From: Streptomyces indicus
Lineage (GTDB): Bacteria; Actinomycetota; Actinomycetes; Streptomycetales; Streptomycetaceae
NCBI RefSeq assembly: GCF_900100315.1
Contig: NZ_FNFF01000029.1
Coordinates: 1-37,667, forward strand
Direction: 5' to 3'
Length of the DNA: 37,667 bases
The notes beneath the pieces are model-generated. The model saw only the letters and a program-made list of their open reading frames with translations, was not told the DNA's origin and made no database searches. Below are positions 1 to 6,353 of this stretch, piece after piece. The first letter of the stretch is position 1, and each line of letters begins with the position of its first letter. A program made the translations under genes and the position numbers.

Positions 1-103
1 GAGGGGTTAAGGCTCCCAGTAGACGACTGGGTTGATAGGCCGGATGTGGAAGCCCTGTAAGGGGTGGAGCTGACCGGTACTAATAGGCCGAGGGCTTGTC
101 CTC
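1..103 (+). rRNA. 23S rRNA, 3' end (partial)
   Basis: This is the last roughly 100 nt of a large-subunit rRNA gene, which begins before the window. The segment around 71-90 (GACCGGTACTAATAGGCC) is the conserved 3'-terminal region of actinobacterial 23S rRNA, and an 84-nt spacer then leads to a 5S gene in the same direction. The exact mature 3' end is estimated near 103. Confidence 0.9.
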
Positions 104-187
104 AGTTGCTCGCGTCCACTGTGTTGGTTCTGAAACCACGAACAACCCCGCCCAGGTCACGGGTGGTGCGGTTGTCAGTTTCATAGT

Positions 188-306
188 GTTTCGGTGGTCA
201 TAGCGTGAGGGAAACGCCCGGTTACATTCCGAACCCGGAAGCTAAGCCTCACAGCGCCGATGGTACTGCAGGGGGGACCCTGTGGGAGAGTAGGACGCCG
301 CCGAAC
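188..306 (+). rRNA. 5S rRNA
   Basis: The 119-nt segment begins GTTTCGGTGG and ends CCGCCGAAC, so its two ends pair as helix I of 5S rRNA. Internal landmarks include the loop B/C region CCGAACCCGGAAG and the GGGAGAGTAGG segment. It lies downstream of the 23S end and upstream of a strong terminator, the normal end of an rRNA operon. The ends may be off by one or two bases. Confidence 0.95.
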
Positions 307-316
307 TAAATTTGAT

Positions 317-360
317 AAAGCCTCAACCCCTGGACATTGTCCGGGGGTTGAGGCTTTTTT
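317..360 (+). terminator. Rho-independent terminator of the rRNA operon
   Basis: A near-perfect hairpin pairs AAAGCCTCAACCCC (317-330, continuing to 335) with GGGGTTGAGGCTTT (344-357), with one G-U pair and a loop of about 3 nt. A run of six T (355-360) follows. Such a clear intrinsic terminator is unusual for a GC-rich genome but normal after an rRNA operon. Confidence 0.95.
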
Positions 361-387
361 GCGTTGTGTCCGCTTACAGTTCGTCGT

Positions 388-1032
388 ATGCGCTACGACC
401 TGGTCATCTTCGACAACGACGGCGTCCTCGTGGACAGTGAGCCGATCTCGAACACCATCCTCGCCCAGTACCTGACCGAGCTGGGCCACCCCACGACGTA
501 TGAGGACTCCCTCAGGGACTACATGGGGGCCGCCGTGCACCGTGTGCACGACCTGGTGCGGGAGCGGACGGGGCAGGATCTGCCGGCAGATTTCGACGAG
601 GTTCTGCATCAGCGGGTGTTCTCGGCTTTCGAGCGGGAGCTCACTCCTGTCGCCGGCACGGAGGACGTACTCGGGAAGCTGACCGCCGAGGGGATCTCGT
701 ACTGTGTGGCCTCGTCCGGGAGTCATGAGCGCATCCGGGTCGGGCACCGGAAGACCGGGCTCGACCAGTGGTTCGAGGAGGAGTGGATCTTCAGCTCCGA
801 GGATGTCGGGAAGGGGAAGCCCGCGCCGGATCTGTTCCTGCACGCGGCCGATCAGATGGGGGTGCGGCCCGACCGCTGTGCCGTGGTCGAGGACAGCCCG
901 CTCGGGGTGCAGGCCGCGCAGGCCGCCGGCATGGATGTGTACGCGTACACCGCGATGACCTCCTCCGAGCGGCTGGCCGGAGCCACCGCGTACTTCTTCG
1001 ACATGGGGCAGCTGCTGGAATTGCTGCGCTGA
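388..1032 (+). CDS. HAD-superfamily hydrolase (beta-phosphoglucomutase/phosphatase type)
   Basis: This 214-residue soluble protein carries all four HAD motifs. These are the nucleophile motif DNDGVLVDSE near residue 8, a Ser motif around VASSGS, the lysine in GKGKPAPD, and the acidic motif VEDSPLGVQAA. The layout, with a helical cap between motifs I and II, matches subfamily IA enzymes that act on small sugar phosphates or phosphoglycolate-like substrates. The specific substrate cannot be read from the sequence. The start ATG at 388 is chosen because the protein then begins directly before the first beta strand (MRYDLVIFDNDG). There is no Shine-Dalgarno sequence, but a TACAGT hexamer sits 7 nt upstream, so the message may be leaderless. 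It lies alone between the rRNA terminator and an MFS gene 42 nt downstream. Confidence 0.88.
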   Translation: MRYDLVIFDNDGVLVDSEPISNTILAQYLTELGHPTTYEDSLRDYMGAAVHRVHDLVRERTGQDLPADFDEVLHQRVFSAFERELTPVAGTEDVLGKLTAEGISYCVASSGSHERIRVGHRKTGLDQWFEEEWIFSSEDVGKGKPAPDLFLHAADQMGVRPDRCAVVEDSPLGVQAAQAAGMDVYAYTAMTSSERLAGATAYFFDMGQLLELLR

Positions 1033-1074
1033 TCATCTACCCGTCGGTAGCCGTCGGCCCTACGCTGTGCGGCC

Positions 1075-2274
1075 ATGACAGATGCGCGGCTGCGGCCGGC
1101 CAGGGGCTCACTGGCGTTCAGCTTCTTCGTCCAGGGCGTCGCCTTTGCGCTGCTCGTGACACGGATACCGGCGATCCAGGACCGGTACGGGATATCCGAC
1201 GCGCTGCTGCCCGCCTTCCTGGCCGCCGTGCCGATCCTCGCGGGAGTCGGCAGCGTGGCCACGGAGCATCTGGTGAAGCGGGTCGAGCCCCGGCTCGTGC
1301 TGCGGTGGTCCCAGCCCGTGGTGCTGCTCTCCCTGCTCGGGGTGGGAGCGGGCAGTGCGCTGTGGGAAGTCGCGGTGTCGCTGGCTGCGTTCGGGCTCGC
1401 GGTCGGTGCGCTCGACGCCTCGATGAACATGCTCGGGGTGAGCCTGCAGCGGGCGTACGGGCGCAGCATCATGCTCGGGTTCCACGCCTCGTACAGCCTC
1501 GGTGGGATCGTGGGGGCCTCGCTCGCCTGGGCCGGGGCGCACTGGGATCTGGCGCTGTTCGTCTCGTATCTGCCGGTGGTGGCGGTGTTCGTGCCGGCGG
1601 TTCTGGTGGCGAGCCGGTGGTACGCGGACGGCGGGGCGGGCGTCGGCGCGGAAGCGGACAAGAGCGGTGCGCAGCCCGTGGTGTTCAAGGCGCTGCTGCC
1701 GCTGTGTCTGGTGATGACCTTCGCGTATATCGGGGACTCGACCGTCTCCAATTGGAGCGCGAAATATCTGGAGGACGTGCTCCACAGTTCGGAGGAGGTC
1801 GCGACCGTTCCGTACAACGTCTACATGGTGACGACGCTGCTCGGGCGGGCCGTCGGGGACCTCGGGGTGCGGCGGTTCGGGCCGGTGGCGGTGGTGCGGT
1901 TCGGCACGGTGCTCGCCGCGCTCGGGTTCGCGGTCGTGGCGGCGGCTCCGGGGGCCTGGACGGGGATCGCGGGGTTCACGCTGCTCGGGTTCGGCCTGTG
2001 TGTGATCGTGCCGCAGACCTTCGCGGCGGCCGGGCGGATGTTCCCCGGGGCCTCGGACACGGCGATCGCGCGGCTCAACATCTTCAACTACGTGGGATTC
2101 CTGATCGGTTCGCCGCTGGTGGGTGCGCTCGGGGACGCGTGGAGCTATCGCGGAGCGATGCTCGTGCCCATGGCGCTGGTGCTGCTGACGCTGGTGTATG
2201 CCCGCTCCTTCGCGCCCGGGGACGACCGATACGGTGAGGGACATGAGCGGCCGCGCGCAGTTGATGTGGGATGA
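1075..2274 (+). CDS. MFS transporter
   Basis: This 399-residue protein is made almost entirely of hydrophobic segments, compatible with 12 transmembrane helices in two halves. A polar loop rich in Ala/Gly and charged residues (about residues 183-200, ADGGAGVGAEADKSGAQ) lies between helices 6 and 7. It resembles the compact YbjJ/FucP-like MFS branch, but the substrate cannot be predicted. The ATG at 1075 lacks a clear ribosome binding site. A TACGCT hexamer ends 8 nt upstream, which fits a leaderless transcript or weak coupling to the HAD gene 42 nt before. The 3' end overlaps the following deacetylase gene by 32 nt, so the two are probably co-transcribed and translationally coupled. Confidence 0.88.
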   Translation: MTDARLRPARGSLAFSFFVQGVAFALLVTRIPAIQDRYGISDALLPAFLAAVPILAGVGSVATEHLVKRVEPRLVLRWSQPVVLLSLLGVGAGSALWEVAVSLAAFGLAVGALDASMNMLGVSLQRAYGRSIMLGFHASYSLGGIVGASLAWAGAHWDLALFVSYLPVVAVFVPAVLVASRWYADGGAGVGAEADKSGAQPVVFKALLPLCLVMTFAYIGDSTVSNWSAKYLEDVLHSSEEVATVPYNVYMVTTLLGRAVGDLGVRRFGPVAVVRFGTVLAALGFAVVAAAPGAWTGIAGFTLLGFGLCVIVPQTFAAAGRMFPGASDTAIARLNIFNYVGFLIGSPLVGALGDAWSYRGAMLVPMALVLLTLVYARSFAPGDDRYGEGHERPRAVDVG

Positions 2275-3412
2275 CGCAGTCACGGGGTACGACTTCGGGC
2301 CCGAGCACCCGATGGATCCCGTACGGCTCGCGCTGACGAGGAAGCTGATCGGCGCCTTCGGCCTGGACCGGGAGCTGGAGGTGGTCGCCGCGAAGGCGGC
2401 CGGGGAGTCCACGCTGCGCCTGGTGCACCGCGAGGACTACATCGCGGCGGTGAAGGCCGCCTCCGCCGATCCGGATGCCGCGGATGTCTCGTACGGGATC
2501 GGGACGGTCGACGATCCGGCCTTCGCGGGGATGCACGAGGTGTCCGCGCTGATCGCGGGGCAGTCCGTGGCCGCGGCCGAGGCGATCTGGCGCGGGGACG
2601 TGGTCCATGCCGTGAACTTCGCCGGCGGGCTGCACCACGCGATGCCCGGGGGAGCGGCGGGCTTCTGCATCTACAACGACGCCTCCCTCGCGATCGCCCG
2701 GCTGCTCGAGCTCGGGGCCGAGCGGGTCGCGTATGTCGATGTGGATGTGCATCACGGGGACGGGGTGCAGGCGGCGTTCTGGGAGGACCCGCGGGTCCTG
2801 ACGATCTCGCTGCACGAGCACCCGCGGACGCTGTTCCCGCAGACGGGGTGGGCCGAGGAGACCGGGGCGGGGGACGGTGAGGGCAGTGCGGTGAATGTGG
2901 CGCTGCCCGCCGGGACCAGTGATGCGGGGTGGCTGCGGGCCTTCCACGCCGTCGTACCCGAGTTGATCGAGGACTTCCGGCCGCAGGTGCTCGTCACGCA
3001 GCACGGCGCCGATACGCACTTCGAGGATCCGCTCGCGCATCTGGCGATCTCGCTGGACGCGCAGCGGATGGTGCAGGAGGCCTGTCACGAACTGGCGCAT
3101 GCGCACGCCGACGGGCGGTGGCTGGCGCTCGGCGGCGGGGGCTACGCGATCGTGGACGTGGTGCCGCGGTCGTGGACGCATCTGACGGCCATCGCCGCGG
3201 GCGCGCCGATCGAGCCGGGTGCCGAGGTGCCGGAGGAGTGGCGGCACGAAGTCTTCGCGCGGACACGGCAGTTGGCGCCCGCGCGGATGACGGACGGGCG
3301 GACGCCGAAGTGGCTCGACTGGTCGGCGGGTTACGACCCGGCCGACCGCCTCGACCAGACGATTCTGGCCACGCGGCGGGCGGTGTTTCCGCAGCGGGGG
3401 TTGCTGGCCTGA
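2243..3412 (+). CDS. acuC: AcuC-like histone-deacetylase-fold deacetylase
   Basis: This 389-residue member of the arginase/deacetylase superfamily is class I HDAC-like. Visible zinc-site and active-site motifs are GGLHHAMPGGAAGFCIYND (His pair and Asn-Asp), VDVDVHHGDGVQ (metal-binding Asp and His), QHGADTHFEDP (second metal Asp) and GGGGY (the transition-state Tyr). In Bacillus, AcuC deacetylates and so reactivates acetyl-CoA synthetase. Here a protein or acetylpolyamine substrate is equally possible, and no acuA/acsA neighbour is present. The start at 2243 gives MSGRAQLMWDD and overlaps the MFS gene. GAGGG lies close upstream but is only 2 nt away, so initiation may be coupled. The length is normal for the family. 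Confidence 0.9.
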   Translation: MSGRAQLMWDDAVTGYDFGPEHPMDPVRLALTRKLIGAFGLDRELEVVAAKAAGESTLRLVHREDYIAAVKAASADPDAADVSYGIGTVDDPAFAGMHEVSALIAGQSVAAAEAIWRGDVVHAVNFAGGLHHAMPGGAAGFCIYNDASLAIARLLELGAERVAYVDVDVHHGDGVQAAFWEDPRVLTISLHEHPRTLFPQTGWAEETGAGDGEGSAVNVALPAGTSDAGWLRAFHAVVPELIEDFRPQVLVTQHGADTHFEDPLAHLAISLDAQRMVQEACHELAHAHADGRWLALGGGGYAIVDVVPRSWTHLTAIAAGAPIEPGAEVPEEWRHEVFARTRQLAPARMTDGRTPKWLDWSAGYDPADRLDQTILATRRAVFPQRGLLA

Positions 3413-3488
3413 CAGTGGGTGGTCAGTGGGCTGGATTGTCGGTGGGCTGGGTGGTCAGTCGGCTGGATTGTCAGTGGGGCTGGATAGG
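3413..3488 (+). repeat. 16-bp imperfect tandem repeat after acuC
   Basis: About 4.7 copies of a 16-bp unit follow directly on the acuC stop codon: CAGTGGGCTGGATTGT at 3424, CGGTGGGCTGGGTGGT at 3440, CAGTCGGCTGGATTGT at 3456 and a 17-nt variant at 3472. A shortened copy (CAGTGGGTGGT) at 3413 precedes them. It encodes no protein and forms no strong hairpin. The rest of the acuC-phosphatase gap, to 3644, shows nothing else recognisable. Confidence 0.85.
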
Positions 3489-3644
3489 CTGGAGGGGCTG
3501 GCGCGGCCCCCGGGCGGGAGGGGTCTGTTCTCCTGCGGGGATTGACCAGGGGCGGCCGCGTGAGGGTACGTGGTGTTAGCCCAACTGTGGGGGATTTAGC
3601 GGGTTTTGAGGCCTCGCGCGGGGCAAGTGCGCCACGATCAAAGG

Positions 3645-4460
3645 GTGTTGAGTGCCGGCGCCTTACGGGCGCATCTTCTGGCGGCGCGGCTCGCCGGCCC
3701 CATCGCCACCTCGCGGGAAAAGTCCCTGCGCAACTATCGGCTGTTCGCGGCCCGAGACCCCAGAATGCTCCTCGGGCTCGATCCTCAACGGGTCTGGGGT
3801 GCGCGGGACCTGCTGGCGCTCATGGCCGACAAGTGCGGGGTCTCGCCCGACCCGGAGGACCGTGAGGGGGGCGATGTCATCGACCCCGAGCTGACCCTCG
3901 CGGGCCTGGACGCCTTCGCGCGCCGGCTCGCGGCGGCTGCGGAGCGTAGCGTCCCGGTGCTGTTCGGGACGGGTCATCCGCACCGACTGCTCGGCTTCTA
4001 CGGCGACTTGGCAGACGCTCTGTCGGCGGCAGGATGTGCTGTTCTCACCCCGGCGCAGGGTTGCTCTGTCGACATAACGACTCGGTTTGGTCTACGCACG
4101 TACAACCTTGATTACGTACGGGGAGTCGCGCTGGTGCGCGAAGGCGGCGCCGGAGGCGCGGGGCGTGAGCCGGGCGCACACACCCACTCGCCGCTGCCGG
4201 TTCGGACCGCCCTCGGGGCCGCCGCGGCCTCGGGCGGACCGCTGCCGGGGCTTGTCGTGGGGGATCACGGCTGGGTCTGCGGTGCAGGTCAGCTGGGTAT
4301 TGAGGCGATCGGCCTGGCAGATACGGATGATCCCGCGCTGTTCGTCGGAGAGGCCGAGGGGCGGGTGTCCGTCGCCGTTCCGCTTGATGACGCTGTGCGG
4401 TCTGATTACTACCGACCGCTTACTCGCTACGTACTCAATCGGGCGGGTCTGTCACAGTAG
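3645..4460 (+). CDS. Phosphatase-like protein of uncertain function, TTA-containing
   Basis: This 271-residue soluble protein resembles a conserved streptomycete family usually named simply phosphatase. The assignment rests on memory of that family, not on a catalytic motif I can prove. Recognisable blocks are GTGHPHRLLGFY in the middle, PAQGCSVD, and VVGDHGWVCGAG near the C terminus. These look like a Rossmann-like fold with conserved His and Asp residues. The GTG at 3645 gives VLSAGALRAHL; the TTG at 3648 is an alternative start. The ribosome binding site is poor: AAGGG abuts the start. The seventh codon (3663-3665) is TTA, which is rare in Streptomyces and read by the bldA tRNA. The region around residues 165-185 (GGAGGAGREPGAHTHS) is low-complexity. 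It is upstream of bdtA in the same direction. Confidence 0.72.
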   Translation: MLSAGALRAHLLAARLAGPIATSREKSLRNYRLFAARDPRMLLGLDPQRVWGARDLLALMADKCGVSPDPEDREGGDVIDPELTLAGLDAFARRLAAAAERSVPVLFGTGHPHRLLGFYGDLADALSAAGCAVLTPAQGCSVDITTRFGLRTYNLDYVRGVALVREGGAGGAGREPGAHTHSPLPVRTALGAAAASGGPLPGLVVGDHGWVCGAGQLGIEAIGLADTDDPALFVGEAEGRVSVAVPLDDAVRSDYYRPLTRYVLNRAGLSQ

Positions 4461-4514
4461 AGGACCGATCGCAGCACCTCTTCCCCACTCGCACCACCCG
4501 CCCCTACTCTGGGG

Positions 4515-4542
4515 AGTGAGCGCATGGCGACGAGGAGTCACC
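4515..4542 (+). promoter_or_regulatory. Candidate BldD-type operator upstream of bdtA
   Basis: AGTGA at 4515-4519 and TCACC at 4538-4542 form inverted half sites with an 18-nt spacer, 49 nt before the bdtA start. The published early consensus for BldD is AGTGA(n)TCACC, and bdtA was described as a BldD target in S. coelicolor. The match of half sites is seen here; binding is inferred. Confidence 0.5.
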
Positions 4543-4590
4543 GGAAGGGGAAGCCGGTGCCCGTCCATGTGCGGAAGGTTCAGGTGTGTC

Positions 4591-4800
4591 ATGGCTGCTG
4601 ACCAGAGGCCTCTTTCTGAGGTGGCGTTCCTGACCGTGGCGGAAGTCGCCTCGGTGATGCGCGTATCGAAGATGACCGTGTACCGCTTGGTGCACAGCGG
4701 TCATCTGCCCGCGATCCGGGTCGGGAGGTCCTTCCGAGTCCCGGAGAACGCGGTTCACGAGTACCTTCGCGATTCCTATGTGGGGGTGGAGACGGCCTGA
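4591..4800 (+). CDS. bdtA: BldC/excisionase-type winged helix-turn-helix protein
   Basis: This 69-residue protein is essentially one MerR-like/excisionase helix-turn-helix domain. The segment FLTVAEVASVMRVSKMTVYR is the HTH, followed by the wing-like HLPAIRVGRSFRVPENAV. It most resembles the small DNA-binding protein encoded by bdtA (BldD target A, as I recall SCO3328) and is a paralogue of BldC. Proteins of this type bind DNA as asymmetric head-to-tail oligomers and act as transcription factors. The start at 4591 is preceded by CAGGTGTGTC, a modest ribosome binding site. The gene sits between the phosphatase-like gene and bS22, the same place as the mycobacterial Rv0500A. The symbol is a homology-based assignment. 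Confidence 0.82.
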   Translation: MAADQRPLSEVAFLTVAEVASVMRVSKMTVYRLVHSGHLPAIRVGRSFRVPENAVHEYLRDSYVGVETA

Positions 4801-4823
4801 TCGGGCCCTCGCGGGAACCTCGA

Positions 4824-4853
4824 TTACGGGCTTCGAGCTCGGGCGGGTAGGCT
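4824..4853 (+). promoter_or_regulatory. Possible promoter for the bS22 gene
   Basis: TTACGG (4824-4829) and TAGGCT (4848-4853) have an 18-nt spacer and lie about 70 nt before the bS22 start. A second -10-like hexamer, TAGTCT, is at 4878-4883. Two AGTGA pentamers at 4895 and 4905 (10-bp period) lie between these and the start. Only hexamer similarity supports the call. Confidence 0.35.
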
Positions 4854-4921
4854 TGGCCCCCGTAGGTCGTGTGGGCCTAGTCTGCCCCGCACCGAGTGAA
4901 GAGAAGTGAGCGAGGGTAGTC

Positions 4922-5020
4922 GTGGGCTCTGTTATCAAGAAGCGGCGTAAGCGGATGGCCAAGAAGAAGCACCGCAAGCTGCTCAAGCGCACCCGCGTCC
5001 AGCGTCGCAACAAGAAGTAA
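4922..5020 (+). CDS. Small-subunit ribosomal protein bS22 (AURKAIP1/COX24 domain)
   Basis: This 32-residue, extremely basic peptide (MGSVIKKRRKRMAKKKHRKL at its start) is nearly identical to the bS22 protein seen in mycobacterial ribosome structures. Its AURKAIP1/COX24 domain name comes from the mitochondrial homologues. bS22 binds 16S rRNA close to the decoding centre. The start is GTG at 4922 with GAGGG 5 nt upstream, and the stop TAA is followed by a strong hairpin. The gene is too short for most ORF finders and is easily missed. Its position between a BldC-type regulator and the epimerase is conserved in mycobacteria (Rv0500B). Confidence 0.93.
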   Translation: MGSVIKKRRKRMAKKKHRKLLKRTRVQRRNKK

Positions 5021-5039
5021 GCGACGCTGGATCAGCGCT

Positions 5040-5076
5040 CTGTGGCCCTCCCACCGTTCCGGTGGGAGGGCCACAG
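5040..5076 (+). terminator. Terminator after bS22
   Basis: A perfect 17-bp stem pairs 5040-5056 with 5060-5076 around a TTC loop. It is followed by CCGTTTCT, a weak T-rich tail. Confidence 0.9.
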
Positions 5077-5232
5077 CCGTTTCTGGGCACCCGTCCTGCG
5101 GCCGGCCACAGGGCGGGGACCTGTGACGGTGCTGTGTCGGTGGTCACTTCGTGCATCGCTCGGTCATCACAGCGCAACACCGACCCGATACGGTGGCGAA
5201 GGCGCGGTTCTAGCGGAAGGGCGGAGCTGATC

Positions 5233-6339
5233 TTGGGCAAGGTCGTGCTCGTCACCGGGGTGGCCCGGCAGCTCGGCGGTCGTTTCGTACGGCGGATCCA
5301 GCGCGACCCCGAGGTGGACCGGGTGATCGCCGTGGACGCGCAGCCGCCCGAGCACCACCTGGGCGGTGCGGACTTCGTGCAGGCCGACATCCGCCAGCCT
5401 GCCATCGCCCGTGTGCTTGCCGAGCACGCCGTGGACACCGTGGTGCACATGGACGTGTCCGGCACCGCGCTCGGCGGCGGCAGCCGGGGCGCGGTCAAGG
5501 AGACCAACGTCATCGGCACCATGCAGCTGCTCGGTGCCTGTCAGAAGTCGCCCTCGGTGAAGCGGCTCGTGGTCAAGTCCTCGACGAATGTGTACGGTTC
5601 GGCGCCGCGCGATCCGGCCGTGTTCACCGAGACCACCCCGCCCAAGTCGCTGCCGAGCGGCGGTTTCGCGAAGGATGCGGTCGAGGTCGAGGGCTATGTG
5701 CGCGGCTTCGCGCGGCGCCGGCCCGATGTGGCCGTGTGTGTGCTGCGCTTCGCCAACATTCTCGGGCCGACCGCGGAGACCCCGCTCGTCGAGTACTTCT
5801 CGCTGCCGGTCCTGCCGACCGTGTTCGGCTACGACCCGCGGCTTCAGTTCGTGCACGAGGACGATGTCATCGAGGTGCTGCGGATCGCCTCGCACGAGCC
5901 GGAGCGCGGGACGCTCAACAGCGGCACCTTCAATGTCGCCGGTGACGGGGTGCTGCTGCTCTCGCAGTGCTCGCGGCGGCTCGGCCGGCCGACCGTTCCG
6001 GTGCTGCTGCCGGCCGTCACCTGGGCCGGGACCGCGCTGCGCACCGTGGGGCTCACGGACTTCTCGCCGGAGCAGGTGCGGCTGCTCACGCACGGCCGGG
6101 TGGTGTCCACGGTGCAGATGCGCGAGACACTGGGGTTCAGGCCGAAGTACTCCACCGCGGAGGCCTTCGCGGACTTCGCCCGCAGCCGTGGCCCGGGGCT
6201 GCTGCCGCCCGAGGCCCTGGCGCGGGCGGTCGACCGGCTCGCGAAGCTGCCTGTGGTGGGCGGTGCGGACGGCCCGGACGGCTCGGGCCCCGGGGGATCC
6301 GGCGGCAGCGGTACGCACCCGACGCAGAGCGCCAACTGA
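5233..6339 (+). CDS. NAD-binding extended-SDR (epimerase/dehydratase family) protein with altered catalytic dyad
   Basis: This 368-residue protein has an N-terminal Rossmann fold (VVLVTGVARQLGGRF, residues 4-18) and the extended-SDR serine motif SSTNVYG at residues 116-122. The FANILGP motif follows near 175 and a sugar-nucleotide-type C-terminal half comes after. It is annotated as galE-like in relatives. The position that should hold the catalytic Tyr-x-x-x-Lys reads Phe145-Ala-Lys-Asp-Ala149, so both catalytic residues are replaced. The protein may therefore bind NAD(P) without classic epimerase or dehydratase activity. The start is taken as TTG at 5233, which begins the fold directly (MGKVVLVTG) behind GGAAGGGCGGAG. 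The C-terminal 30 residues are a Gly/Ser/Asp-rich disordered tail. It ends 14 nt before the acyltransferase gene, so the two are very likely one operon. Confidence 0.88.
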   Translation: MGKVVLVTGVARQLGGRFVRRIQRDPEVDRVIAVDAQPPEHHLGGADFVQADIRQPAIARVLAEHAVDTVVHMDVSGTALGGGSRGAVKETNVIGTMQLLGACQKSPSVKRLVVKSSTNVYGSAPRDPAVFTETTPPKSLPSGGFAKDAVEVEGYVRGFARRRPDVAVCVLRFANILGPTAETPLVEYFSLPVLPTVFGYDPRLQFVHEDDVIEVLRIASHEPERGTLNSGTFNVAGDGVLLLSQCSRRLGRPTVPVLLPAVTWAGTALRTVGLTDFSPEQVRLLTHGRVVSTVQMRETLGFRPKYSTAEAFADFARSRGPGLLPPEALARAVDRLAKLPVVGGADGPDGSGPGGSGGSGTHPTQSAN

Positions 6340-6353
6340 GGAGCGCAGGAGCA

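Noticed and set aside
181..843. Minus-strand frame across 5S rRNA and the HAD gene
   Set aside because: It overlaps an rRNA gene and terminator and is a mirror frame of the HAD coding sequence.
3413..3488. Possible CRISPR array
   Set aside because: The repeats are directly tandem without unique spacers and are only 16 bp. No cas gene is present.
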